Shown here in pieces: positions 47,565 through 57,700 of a stretch of 64,000 bases of DNA. Source of the stretch: Flavobacteriales bacterium (GTDB lineage Bacteria; Bacteroidota; Bacteroidia; Flavobacteriales_F; PHOS-HE28). The notes below the pieces were generated by a model. It did not search any database, had not been told where the DNA came from, and was given only the letters and a program-made list of their open reading frames with translations. The stretch lies in the NCBI GenBank assembly GCA_016715995.1, contig JADJXF010000013.1:124001-188000 (forward strand), in the 5' to 3' direction. Within the stretch, counting starts at the first letter, position 1; every line of letters begins with the position of its first letter. Made by a program: the position numbers and the translations under genes.

Positions 47565-48434
47565 TCAGGGAATCCACTTCCCCTTCCCGAACGCCGGCTT
47601 CCGCTTCTCCAGGAACGCATTGCGTCCTTCCTTCGCTTCATCGGTCATGTAGGCGAGTCGCGTGGCCTCACCAGCGAACACCTGCTGCCCCACCATCCCA
47701 TCATCGGTGAGGTTGAAAGCGAACTTGAGCATCTTGATCGCCGTCGGTGACTTGGCGAGAATCTCCTGCGCCCACTGCCATGCGGTGCTTTCCAGCTCGG
47801 CGTGCGGCACGCTGGCATTCACCATGCCCATCTCCACCGCGCGGTCGGCGCTGATGTCGCGACCGAGGAAGAAGATCTCGCGGGCGCGCTTCTGTCCCAC
47901 CATCTTGGCGAGGTAGGCACTGCCATAGCCGCCATCGAAGCTCGTCACGTCGGCATCCGTTTGCTTGAACACCGCGTGCTCCTTGCTCGCGATGCTCAGG
48001 TCGCACACCACGTGCAAACTGTGGCCGCCGCCCACGCACCAGCCGGGCACCACCGCGATCACCACTTTCGGCATGAAGCGGATGAGGCGCTGCACCTCGA
48101 GGATGTTCAAGCGCGGCACGCCACCGTCGTCCACATAGCCTTGATGTCCGCGCGCGCGTTGGTCGCCTCCGCTGCAGAAGCTCCACACGCCGTCCTTCGG
48201 ACTAGGTCCTTCGGCACTGAAGAGCACCACGCCGATGTCGGTGTCCTGGTGCGCGTCGTGGAAGGCGTCGAGCAGCTCACTCACCGTGTGCGGACGGAAC
48301 GCATTGCGCACTTCGGGCCGGTTGAAGGCGATGCGGGCCACCCCGCCGCTCTTGCGGTAGGTGATGTCGGTGTAGGCCTTGGCTTCGCGCCATTGCGGCG
48401 GGTCGGCCTTCTGCTGCATGCGGGACTTGGTCAT
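47565..48434 (-). CDS. menB: 1,4-dihydroxy-2-naphthoyl-CoA synthase
   Basis: The 289-residue crotonase-fold enzyme closes the second ring of the menaquinone nucleus. Key segments are ITYRKSGGVARIAFNRPEVRNAFRP, the oxyanion-hole part FCSGGDQRARG, VAVVPGWCVGGGHSLHVVCDL, DADVTSFDGGYGSAYLAKMVGQKRAREIFFLGR (here abbreviated: SFDGGYGS carries the catalytic Asp) and the ending AFGKGKWIP. Menaquinone is the usual Bacteroidota quinone. A perfect -7 element lies 25 nt upstream. The stop lies 7 nt beyond the CTTGA repeat. Confidence 0.95.
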   Translation of the reverse strand: MTKSRMQQKADPPQWREAKAYTDITYRKSGGVARIAFNRPEVRNAFRPHTVSELLDAFHDAHQDTDIGVVLFSAEGPSPKDGVWSFCSGGDQRARGHQGYVDDGGVPRLNILEVQRLIRFMPKVVIAVVPGWCVGGGHSLHVVCDLSIASKEHAVFKQTDADVTSFDGGYGSAYLAKMVGQKRAREIFFLGRDISADRAVEMGMVNASVPHAELESTAWQWAQEILAKSPTAIKMLKFAFNLTDDGMVGQQVFAGEATRLAYMTDEAKEGRNAFLEKRKPAFGKGKWIP

Positions 48435-48459
48435 GATTGAAGGGAGGATAGCGGGACGG

Positions 48460-48467
48460 CGAAGGTA
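48460..48467 (-). promoter_or_regulatory. -7 promoter element of menB
   Basis: TACCTTCG on the minus strand, 25 nt before the menB ATG at 48434. Confidence 0.5.
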
Positions 48468-48520
48468 CCCGGCCGCCTTACGCCATTTGCGGGATCGCGC
48501 TGGCGTGCGCAGCTTGCGCC

Positions 48521-49525
48521 ATGCGCGCACCACTGCTGGTCTCATCGGTCCTCTGTTGTTCCGTGGTGATGGCCCAAACGGATAAGCCGCGCAAACCGCT
48601 GCGCTACGATGCTGCCGTGGTGGCCATCATCGTGCCCAGCGACGAACCGCGTTACGCGGAGCACAACCCGGCCGTTCACGCCCCGCGTGTGGTGATCCGC
48701 AACGAGGGAACCGACCCGCTCGTCGGCATCTCCATCCGTTACGGCACGGAAGGCTTCCCGGCACGGATGTACGCCTGGACCGGACACCTGGCCTCCGGCG
48801 CATCGGCGGAGGTGAAGCTGACGCACCTGATCGACATGCATCCCGGGCTGAACACCTTCACAGTGAAGCTCGGCGACCCGAACGGGAAGAAGGACAGGGA
48901 TCCGCAGGACAATGCGCGGAGCGGTGTTTTCACGGCGGCGGATACGCACGGTGGTCCGATCACGCTTCGCCTGCGCACGCCAGCGAACAATGGCGGCTCA
49001 CTGCGTCTGGAGAACACACGCGGTCCTGTGCCAGTGGAATGGAATTGGCCTTCGGGGGCCGACACGGTGCGGCGTGAAACGGTGGAGCTCACCCCTGGCA
49101 GCTACTTCTTGCATGTGGTCGACAGCGGCCGGGCCGAACCAGCGTCGGTGCAGGTCTTCGATGCGGGCGGCGCCTTGGTGAAGGCCATGCGCAGCAAGCC
49201 GAAGGACGGCGCGACCTACCAGTTCCGGATTGAAGCGAATACCCCCGGCAGGTCCGGCCCAAGCGGATACCTGACCCTGATGCGTTCTGCTGGTCGTGGC
49301 CGCGCCGTGCTGGATGCGCTCCTGGAACGACCCGCGATGTTGGTCGTGACGGACTTGCTCGGTAACGAAGTGATGCGCAGGTCGCTGGCTGCTGGCGTGG
49401 AGATCACCGAGCGCATTGATCTTTCCGAGCAACGAGCGGGGGCTTACAACGTGCAGGTGGAAGAGGAAGGCGGAGTGGAGCTGTTGCGCGAGGTGCTCCG
49501 CGTGGATGAACGTGATCCGCGGTGA
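48521..49525 (+). CDS. Secreted protein with possible T9SS type A-like C-terminus
   Basis: The 334-residue protein has a signal peptide (LLVSSVLCCSVVMAQ, about residues 5-19). The middle is beta-rich with an APRVVIRNEGTDPL segment resembling a CARDB-like domain (about 50-130), and a second beta region follows. The last 75 residues (LVVTDLLGNEVMRRSLAAG, ERIDLSEQRAGAYNVQV, LLREVLRV) look like the type A T9SS sorting domain, in which V.D..G..V, IDLS..GxY and a Lys/Arg-ending strand are typical. If so, it is exported across the outer membrane by T9SS. Divergent from menB. Confidence 0.6.
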   Translation: MRAPLLVSSVLCCSVVMAQTDKPRKPLRYDAAVVAIIVPSDEPRYAEHNPAVHAPRVVIRNEGTDPLVGISIRYGTEGFPARMYAWTGHLASGASAEVKLTHLIDMHPGLNTFTVKLGDPNGKKDRDPQDNARSGVFTAADTHGGPITLRLRTPANNGGSLRLENTRGPVPVEWNWPSGADTVRRETVELTPGSYFLHVVDSGRAEPASVQVFDAGGALVKAMRSKPKDGATYQFRIEANTPGRSGPSGYLTLMRSAGRGRAVLDALLERPAMLVVTDLLGNEVMRRSLAAGVEITERIDLSEQRAGAYNVQVEEEGGVELLREVLRVDERDPR

Positions 49526-49575
49526 ACCTACTTTCGCGGCCTGTCACGCCGGAGGCCGCGGGCCATCCAGTGTCC

Positions 49576-49647
49576 GACCCCATAGTTCAATGGATAGAAT
49601 AGGAGTTTCCTAAACTCTTGATCCAGGTTCGACTCCTGGTGGGGTCA
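49576..49647 (+). tRNA. tRNA-Arg (anticodon CCT)
   Basis: The acceptor stem GACCCCA pairs perfectly with TGGGGTC; discriminator A. The anticodon arm is GGAGT-TTCCTAA-ACTCT with CCT at its centre. The T arm is CCAGG-TTCGACT-CCTGG with the invariant TTCGA-type loop. The D arm is GTTC/GAAT. CCA is not encoded. It reads the rare Arg codon AGG. The remainder of the gap between the secreted-protein gene and the T9SS cargo gene shows only a promoter. Confidence 0.92.
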
Positions 49648-49745
49648 CTCTCTTCGCGGCGCATTGGACAGTCGCCGCGCACCCTTAACAGTTCGGTGTG
49701 TGAAACTGCGCTGCGGCCCTTGCCGGGCGCGGGAAAGGGCGCGGG

Positions 49746-49753
49746 TACTTTCG
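49746..49753 (+). promoter_or_regulatory. -7 promoter element of the first T9SS cargo gene
   Basis: TACTTTCG lies 44 nt before the ATG at 49798, between the tRNA and the gene. Confidence 0.45.
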
Positions 49754-49797
49754 GCGAGGCCGCGCGTGTGTCCGCGCGTGCCTGCTTTCACGCACCC

Positions 49798-50787
49798 ATG
49801 CGCCTGGCCTTTCTGGCTTCCTGCTTCGTCGCGCTCACCGCGCTGGCGCAGCCGCCCAATACCGATTGCTCCACGGCGGCCTTGACCTGCGCGCAGCAGC
49901 CGTTGACGGGCACCAACACCGGTGCGAACGCGCCCCTGCCCGCGTTCTGCCAGCCCGGCGCCAATCAGGTGTGGTACACCTTCTTCACCAACAGCCAGGG
50001 CGGCACGGTGGACGTGGCGATCACGTCCATCGATTGCCCTTTGGTGGCCGGCATGGACGATGAACTGAGCTTAGCGGTGCTGGCCGGCGATGCGAATTGC
50101 AACCCGGCGCTCTTCTCTGCCGTGATGCCTTGCACGTCGGGTTCCGCGCCTTTCGTCGGCACCACGCTGGCCCTGGCCGCCAACACGCAGTACTGGGTCG
50201 TGGTGGCGGGCGTTCAGAACGGCGGCGCCACCATTCCGGCGCAATGCGATTTCAGCATAGTGGTGAGCGGTCCGGGTGCCAACGTGGTGGGCGTGGATTT
50301 CGACGCCGGGCCCGACGTGGAGATCGCCGAGGGCGCAGCCGTGCAGCTCAATGTCACGGGCGGCACCAACTGGAACTGGTCGCCCACGGCAGGGCTCAGC
50401 GGTAACGGAATCCCCAATCCCATTGCCAACCCGCAGCAGCCCACGGCCTATGCGGTGAGCACCCAGCTCAACGGCTGCACCTACACCGATACTGTGTACG
50501 TGGAGGTCATCCAGCTGATCGACCCGCCGAACACCTTCACACCCAACGGCGATGGCATGAACGACACCTGGGAGGTGCCGGGTATCGCGGATTACCCCGG
50601 CTCGGAGGTGATTATCTATGACCGATGGGGGCAGAAGGTCTTCAACAGCAACGGCTATCGTGAGCCGTGGGACGGCACCAACAACGGGCGTCCCCTTTCG
50701 GAAGGCACCTATTACTACTTCATCCAATTGAACGAGGTCGAAGGGCGGAGCGCGCCCTATCTGGGCTTCGTCTCCATCATCCGATGA
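49798..50787 (+). CDS. T9SS type B cargo protein (gliding-motility-associated C-terminal domain)
   Basis: The 329-residue protein has a signal peptide (AFLASCFVALTALAQ, about residues 3-18). Residues 19-160 form a beta-sandwich with paired Cys (DCSTAALTCAQQPLTG, NQVWYTFFTNS) like pre-peptidase or PKD-type surface domains. A PKD-like stretch with DAGPDVEIAEG and a spacer come next. The C-terminal about 85 residues are the CHU_C/type B sorting domain: PPNTFTPNGDGMNDTWEVPG, VIIYDRWGQKVFNSNGY and GTYYYFIQLN. Type B domains need a cognate PorP/SprF protein, which is exactly the next gene (4-nt overlap). Confidence 0.9.
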   Translation: MRLAFLASCFVALTALAQPPNTDCSTAALTCAQQPLTGTNTGANAPLPAFCQPGANQVWYTFFTNSQGGTVDVAITSIDCPLVAGMDDELSLAVLAGDANCNPALFSAVMPCTSGSAPFVGTTLALAANTQYWVVVAGVQNGGATIPAQCDFSIVVSGPGANVVGVDFDAGPDVEIAEGAAVQLNVTGGTNWNWSPTAGLSGNGIPNPIANPQQPTAYAVSTQLNGCTYTDTVYVEVIQLIDPPNTFTPNGDGMNDTWEVPGIADYPGSEVIIYDRWGQKVFNSNGYREPWDGTNNGRPLSEGTYYYFIQLNEVEGRSAPYLGFVSIIR

Positions 50788-51722
50788 GGCGCACGCTGCT
50801 TTCCCTGTTCATACCCATGGCGTTCGCCGTGGAGGCGCAGCAGCTATCGCAGTACTCGCAGTACGTCTTCAACCATTTCAGCGTGAACCCCGCGGTTGCC
50901 GGCAGCAAGGATTGCCTGGATGTGCGCTTGGGCTACCGCAAGCAATGGACGGGCTTCGAGGGTGCGCCGGTGACGGGTTGGGCCAGCTTGCACGGCAGCA
51001 TCAAGCCGAAGGGGAAGCCCTTCGTGGGCAACAAGCACGGCGTGGGCGTTTTCGTGGAATCGGACAACGCGGGGAACTGGGGCTACACGCGCATGCTGCT
51101 GGCCTGGGCGTACCACATGCAGATGTCGCGCGATTATTTCTTCTCCTTCGGCTTCTTCGGCGGCGCGCAGCAGATGAAGTACGACATCGGGAACAGCACC
51201 CTGGTGCAGTACGGCGATCCCGCGCTCGATGGCAAAGCGGCCAGCGTTGTCTACCCGGAGATCACCCCCGGGGTGTGGGCCTACAACAAGGTGGCCTGGG
51301 CGGGGCTGAGCATGCATCAGACGCTGGGCAACCGCATCAAGGACATCGGCACCGACTCGAGGCTGGCCCGGCAGTTCATGCTCAGTGGCGGCTACAAGTA
51401 CCGCATCGGCCGCAAGACCGCATTGGTGCCCAGCACGCTGATCAAGTTCTCCAAGGGCGCTCCACCGGCGATTGACATCAATGCCATGGTGGAATGGAAC
51501 CGCCAGTTCGCGCTGGGCGCGGGCTACCGCAACGGCGATGCGGTCAACTTCCTCATGAAGGTCAGCTTCGCCAAGATCTTCCAGCTCGGCTATAGCTACG
51601 ATGTGACCACCAGCAAGCTGCGGCTCGCGAGCAACAACACGCACGAGATCATCCTGGCCGTGACCCCTTGCGGCAAGGAGGACATGAGCCGCCGCATGAT
51701 CAACTGCCCCGCCTTCGATTAG
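50784..51722 (+). CDS. PorP/SprF-family T9SS outer-membrane protein
   Basis: The 312-residue protein has a signal peptide (SLFIPMAFAVEAQ, about residues 7-19). The family signature appears right after it: QLSQYSQYVFNHFSVNPAVAGSK, then LGYRKQWTGFEGAP. It ends with FQLGYSYDVTTSKLRLASNNTHEIILAV, the standard PorP end; only parts are quoted. PorP-like barrels accept and anchor type B cargo at the surface, as SprF does for SprB. The start overlaps the stop of the cargo gene in ATGA, giving a cargo-receptor pair. Confidence 0.93.
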   Translation: MRRTLLSLFIPMAFAVEAQQLSQYSQYVFNHFSVNPAVAGSKDCLDVRLGYRKQWTGFEGAPVTGWASLHGSIKPKGKPFVGNKHGVGVFVESDNAGNWGYTRMLLAWAYHMQMSRDYFFSFGFFGGAQQMKYDIGNSTLVQYGDPALDGKAASVVYPEITPGVWAYNKVAWAGLSMHQTLGNRIKDIGTDSRLARQFMLSGGYKYRIGRKTALVPSTLIKFSKGAPPAIDINAMVEWNRQFALGAGYRNGDAVNFLMKVSFAKIFQLGYSYDVTTSKLRLASNNTHEIILAVTPCGKEDMSRRMINCPAFD

Positions 51723-51733
51723 ATACTTAAGCG

Positions 51734-54700
51734 ATGCGCACCACCGCCCTCACCGCCCTCACGATCGCCGCGCTGCATCTGTCGCTCCCTGCATTGGGCG
51801 CGGCTCGCGATGCCGATGTCCGCACCCTGCATTGGGTGGGCGGCGCCGGCGCCTGGTCCGATGCGGCGCATTGGAGCCTGAGTCCGTCCGGAACCGGGGG
51901 TGCCGGAGTGCCCGGCCACTCGGACGATGTCGTGATCGCGCCACTCGGCGAAGTGACCATCGGCGTGGAAGGCGTTGCGCGTTGCCGCGATCTCCGTGTG
52001 GATGGCGCTGCTGGCTTCGTGCGATTGCTGGGCGGAGCGCGCGATGAGCTACGCATAGCTGGATCCTGGCGCATCATCGGCAGCGTCGATTGGTCGTTCG
52101 TCGGGAGCGTTCGCCTCGCGGGCGATCGACAAGGTCTTGTCGTTGACACGCGCGGCATCCCGCTGAGCAGCCAAGTGATCTTCGATGGCCGCGGGAGCTG
52201 GACGCTGTTGACGGACCTTCATCTGACGCAAGGCGACATCACCCTGCGCGAAGGAGTCGTTCACGCGGGCGGTGGTTTGTTGCAAGCCCGGACCGTTTGC
52301 TCCGAAGGGCGCGCGCCCAAACGCCTGATGGCAGGCAGCAGCGTGATCCAGCTTGCGCGGGCGCCGGAAAGCGACGTGCTCGCGCGGGTGGTGGAAGCGC
52401 AGCAAGCAGTGCTGGTGATCGACGGTACTCCAATGCCATCGCCACAGGGCCTCGCATCGGAAGGGGAAGCGCGCGATGTGAGCGTGTGCGCCACGGGCGC
52501 GGGCCAGACGCCCTTCATCGCCACCACCTCCGCGCTCACCAACTATAACGGCTTCAACATCCGCTGCCGTGGCGAATGCAACGCCACCATCACCGTGGAC
52601 GTGACAGGCGGAATCGGGCCATTCACCTACTCGTGGCTTTTCGGCGGCCCCGGAACGCAAACGTGGGTGGGCGCCTGCGGCGGACCGCAGATCGTGGTGG
52701 TGACGGATGAGGGCCAGGGCGTGAGCTGCGGCGTGACCCTCAACGTCACCGAGCCCTCACCGCTTGGGGTGATCTTCTTCGGCGCCGGCACACCGCCCAC
52801 CTGCGCCGATGTCTGCAACGGCTCGCGGACCGCGCTCCCCATCGGAGGGGTTTCTCCGCACACCTTCAACTGGAATAACGGTGCTGGTTCGGGCGCTTCT
52901 TTCAATCAGCTCTGCGCCGGTTTGAACACGCTGCAGATCACCGATGCGAATAACTGCACGTTCGATACCACCTTCTTCTTCAACCTGCTGCCCATCATGC
53001 CGAACCTGACGTTCACGGACGTCACTTGCAGCGGTGGCTGCGACGGCACCGCCAGCGTGAACCCCAGCGGTGGCACGCCCCCCTTCACCATCCTGTGGGC
53101 ACCGCCGCCGGGCGCTGGCCAGGGCACCAACGACGCCACGCAGTTGTGCGCCGGGCCGTACAGCGTCACCATCACCGACTTCAACGGCTGCGACACCACC
53201 GTTGCCTTCACCATCACAGAGCCTCCGCCGATAGTGCCGAACCCGTCGCAGACCGACGCCACTTGCTTCGGGCAATGCGATGGCAGCGCGAGTGTGAATC
53301 CCAGAGGTAGTCCGGGACCCTTCAGCTATGTGTGGACACCTGATGTGACCGGACAAGGCACGGAGAGCGCAACCGCCTTGTGTGCGGGCAACTACAGTGT
53401 GCTCATCACCGATCAGGTGACAGGATGCACGGCCACGGCGGACTTCGTGATCATCTCGCAACCCGCGATCGATGTGCAGGGCATCGTGACGCCGGCTTCA
53501 TGCAGCGATGCCTGCGACGGCGCCATCAGCATCACGATTGATGGACCGCCGCCGCCGTACAGCATCACCTGGTCGCCCGATCCCGGGCCAGGTCAGGGCA
53601 CCACGAGCGTGAGTGATCTCTGCCCCGGCGATTGGCAAGTGACCGTGGCCACGCCCAACGGCTGCGATACCACGATCATCTTCAACATACCTGCGCCCGC
53701 GCCGATTGACGCTGAAGTGATCACGACGGATGCCAGCTGTGCAGGTGTGTGCGATGGCATCGCGACCTGCCCGGGAGTGTCTGGCGGCACGGCGCCATAT
53801 GCCTTCTTGTGGTCGCCGTCACCGGGAGGCGGTCAGGGAACCCAAACAGCCACTGATCTCTGCGCGGGTAACTACACCCTTCTCATCACCGACGCGAATG
53901 GCTGCGATACGCTGATCAACTTCACCATCAATGAGCCGCCGCCGTTGGTGGTGACACCGAGCCAGACCAACTTGACCTGCGGCGGATTGTGCGACGGCAC
54001 AGCGAGCGTGGTGGTGATGGGCGGAACGCCGAACTACACGTATGCGTGGACACCGAATGTGACCGGCCAAGGCACGCCCGACGCCACGGGGCTCTGCGCC
54101 GGACCATACAGCGTGCTCATCACCGATGCGAACGGCTGCACCTTCACGCAAGCCTTCACCATACTCGATGCAGTGCCATTGGAGGTCTCCTTGCAGGTGC
54201 TACCTGCCACATGCCCCGATGCCTGCGATGGATCCGCCGGAGTGATCGTCACCGGTGGGCAGGAGCCTTACACCTACGACTGGCAGCCACCGCCTACTGG
54301 GCAAGGCACGCCGAACGTGACCGGCCTTTGCGCGCAAGCCTACACCTTGCTCATCACCGATGCGGCGGGCTGCGATACGCTGATCGCCTTCACCGTGCCT
54401 TCACCGCCGCCCGTCACCGTGGTGAGCACCATTGATGAACCGGATTGCGCGGGCGATTGCAATGGCAGCATTAGCCTACAGGTGAGCGGTGGCAGCGGCG
54501 GCTTCATCTATCTGTGGACACCCAATGTGGTTGGCCAAGGAACGCCCAACGCGACCGGCCTCTGCGCGGGAAGCTACCAAGTGACCATCACGAGCGGTGC
54601 GTGCGACACCACGCTCACCTTCCTGTTGGATGCGCCACCGCCCATCGATGCGTCCGGAGCAATCACGCCACCTACCTGTGCCGGTGAATGCGATGGAAGC

Positions 54701-57700
54701 ATCGTCCTCACAGTGAGTGGCGGATCGCCGGGCTATACCTATGCATGGTCGCCGAACGTGACAGGCCAAGGCACACCGAACGCGACCGCTCTTTGCGCGG
54801 GCGTATACAGTGTGCTCATCACCGACCAGGCGGGCTGCGACACCACGCTCACCTTCCAGCTGGATGATCCGCCCGCGATCACCGTGGACCTGACCACCAC
54901 GCCTGCGAGCTGCGGCGGTTTGTGCGACGGAACAGCGACCGCAGTGGTAAGTGGCGGGACCGAACCCTACATCTACGACTGGCAGACACCGCCGGGCGGA
55001 GGCCAGGGTACGCCGAACGCCACGGCCTATTGCCCAGGCGCCTACACGCTCACGGTGACGGATGCGAATGGTTGCCAGGTGGTCACACCGTTCACCATCA
55101 GCACACCATCGGGTATCGATGCACAGGGAGTTGTGACGCCCGCGAGTTGCGGCAATACCTGTGATGGCGCAATCGATGTGACGGTCGGGGGAGGCTTGCC
55201 GGCCTACGTATTCACGTGGAGTCCTGAGCCCGGCGGAGGGCAGGGCACACCGAACGCCTTCAATCTCTGCCCCGGCAATTGGACGCTGCAGATCACCGAT
55301 GCCGCATTGTGCGATACGGTGCTGCTCTTTGTGGTGGACGCGCCGGATGCGATCATCCCCAATCCCTCGCAGACTGATGAGACCTGCAACGGCCCCTGCG
55401 ATGGCACGGCGACCGTGAATCCGACCGGTGGACAGCAGCCCTTCACTTATCTCTGGTCGCCGGGCGGGCAGACCACACCTTCGATTTCAGGACTGTGCCA
55501 AGGCGTGTACAGCGTCACCATCAGCGATGCCTCCGGCTGCGATACCACCGTGGTCTTCGATATCCTTCCCGAGGTGCCGCTCGAGGCCAACCTCATCACG
55601 ACCGACGCCACATGCCCTGATGTCTGCGATGGCACCGCGACCGTGACGCCAACGGGCGGCACTGCACCATACACCATCGTGTGGAGCCCTGCGCCGCCGG
55701 GCGGTCAGCAAGGCAATGCATCCATCACCGGTTTGTGCATCGGTGCGCTGCAAGTGACAGTGACCGACGTGAACGGCTGCACCAGCACAGCGAACGCCTT
55801 CATCAATGCGCCTCCGCCTTTCTCCTCTGGATTGGTAGTGACCCCGGAAACCTGTGATGGCCCCTGCAATGGCACGGCAACAGTGACTCCGACTGGTGGC
55901 ACTGGCGCTATCGATGTGTTCTGGGCGCCGCCGCCCGGCACCGGACAGGGAACGAACTCCGTCACGGGTCTTTGCGCAGGCATCGCTTACACGGTCACGT
56001 TCACCGACGGCAACGGCTGCATCGCCGTGTTCCCATTCACCGTCGACCCCTTCGACCCCATTCTGCCCAACAGCAGCAGCACGCCGGTGAGTTGTGCGGG
56101 TGTGTGCGATGGAACTGCTACGGTTGGTCCGACAGGAGGCACCGCACCATACACCTACTTGTGGTCGCCGGGCGGGCAGGACACGCCACAGGTGACCGGC
56201 CTGTGCGAGGGTGCGTACACCGTCACCATCACCGATACAAGCGGCTGCAGCATCGATGCGCAGATCCTGATCACGGGACCACCACCGATCGATGCGCAGG
56301 CCACGGTCGCAGGCATCTCGTGCAACGGCCAATGCGATGGATCGATCACGTTGGCTACTATCGGCGGCACGGGGCCATACACCTATCTGTGGAATCCGAT
56401 TCCGCCGAATGGACAAGGCCAGGATGAAGCAACGAGCCTGTGCGCGGGCATTTGGAACGTGATCATCACCGACGCGAATGGCTGCACGCTCCCGCTCAGT
56501 TTCGACCTCACCCAGCCTGACCCGCTCTCGCTTATTCTTGATGTTACCCCGAGCGAATGCCAGGTGTGCATCGGTGCGGCGAGTGCAACGGTGAGCGGCG
56601 GTACCGGGCCTTTCTTGGTCGAATGGTACGCAGCGGGCGGCAGCTTGATTGGAACCGGAACGGACATAACCGACCTGTGCGCTGGCGTGTACACTGCTGT
56701 GGTGACCGATGACAACGGCTGCACGCTGCAACAAGCCGTCACCATTATCGACTCGAACGGCGAGGTCATCACGACCACTGATGGCAGCACGAGCTGCCCC
56801 AATACCTGTGATGGCAGCGTGAGCGTGTCCTTCATCTGCTCGGATGCCCCTTGCACCATCGCTTGGTTCGATGCGCAGGGCAACGATCTGCAGCAGAGCG
56901 GCAACACGCTATCGGGCCTCTGCCCCGGCGACTACTATGCGCTGGTGACGAATGCCTCGGGTTGCGTGAGCATCGACACCGCCACGGTGGTGGCCGCGCC
57001 GCCCACCAATTTGCTCATCAGCAGCACGCCTGTGAGTTGCGCTGGCCTATGCAACGGAACAGCCACGGTGGGCGTGAGCGGTGGCATTCCACCCTACACT
57101 TGGCAATGGTCGCCGGAGCCGGACACGGGCCAGGGCACTCCGCTGGCCACTGGGCTATGCGCGGGCGTGTACACGGTGCTGATCAGTGATGGCGGCGGAT
57201 GCGACACCACGGTGCAAGTACTGATCACGGAGCCGCTACCCCTGGTGGTGGATGCGGTTATGACCGACATCACCTGCGCGGGTGAGTGCGATGGCAGCAT
57301 CGCACTCACCATCACGGGAGGAACCGCACCCTACAATGTGCTGTGGAATCCCGTTCCGTCTAACGGTCAGGGCGTGCTTAACGCGATGAGCCTGTGCGCG
57401 GGCGACTACACCGTGGTCGTGACCGATGCGAACGGTTGCGCGTTCACCTTCACCTATACCATAACAGAACCCGCGCCGCTGCAAGCGAGCGTGAGCACCG
57501 TGCAGAGCACCTGCCCCGATTGCGACGGACAGGCCTCAGTGATCGTGAGCGGCGGCACCCTTCCATTGACCATCACGTGGAGCCTCGGCGGCAGCGTGGT
57601 GGGCACGGGTGAGAGCATCACCGACCTGTGCGGCGGCTTGTACAGCGTGAGCATCGTTGATGCCAATGGATGCAGCATCGCGCTCACCGCTCAAGTGGCC

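Noticed and set aside
55487..56734. 415-codon antisense frame in the adhesin repeat array
   Set aside because: It follows from the repeat codon pattern; its own apparent repeats mirror the sense repeats.
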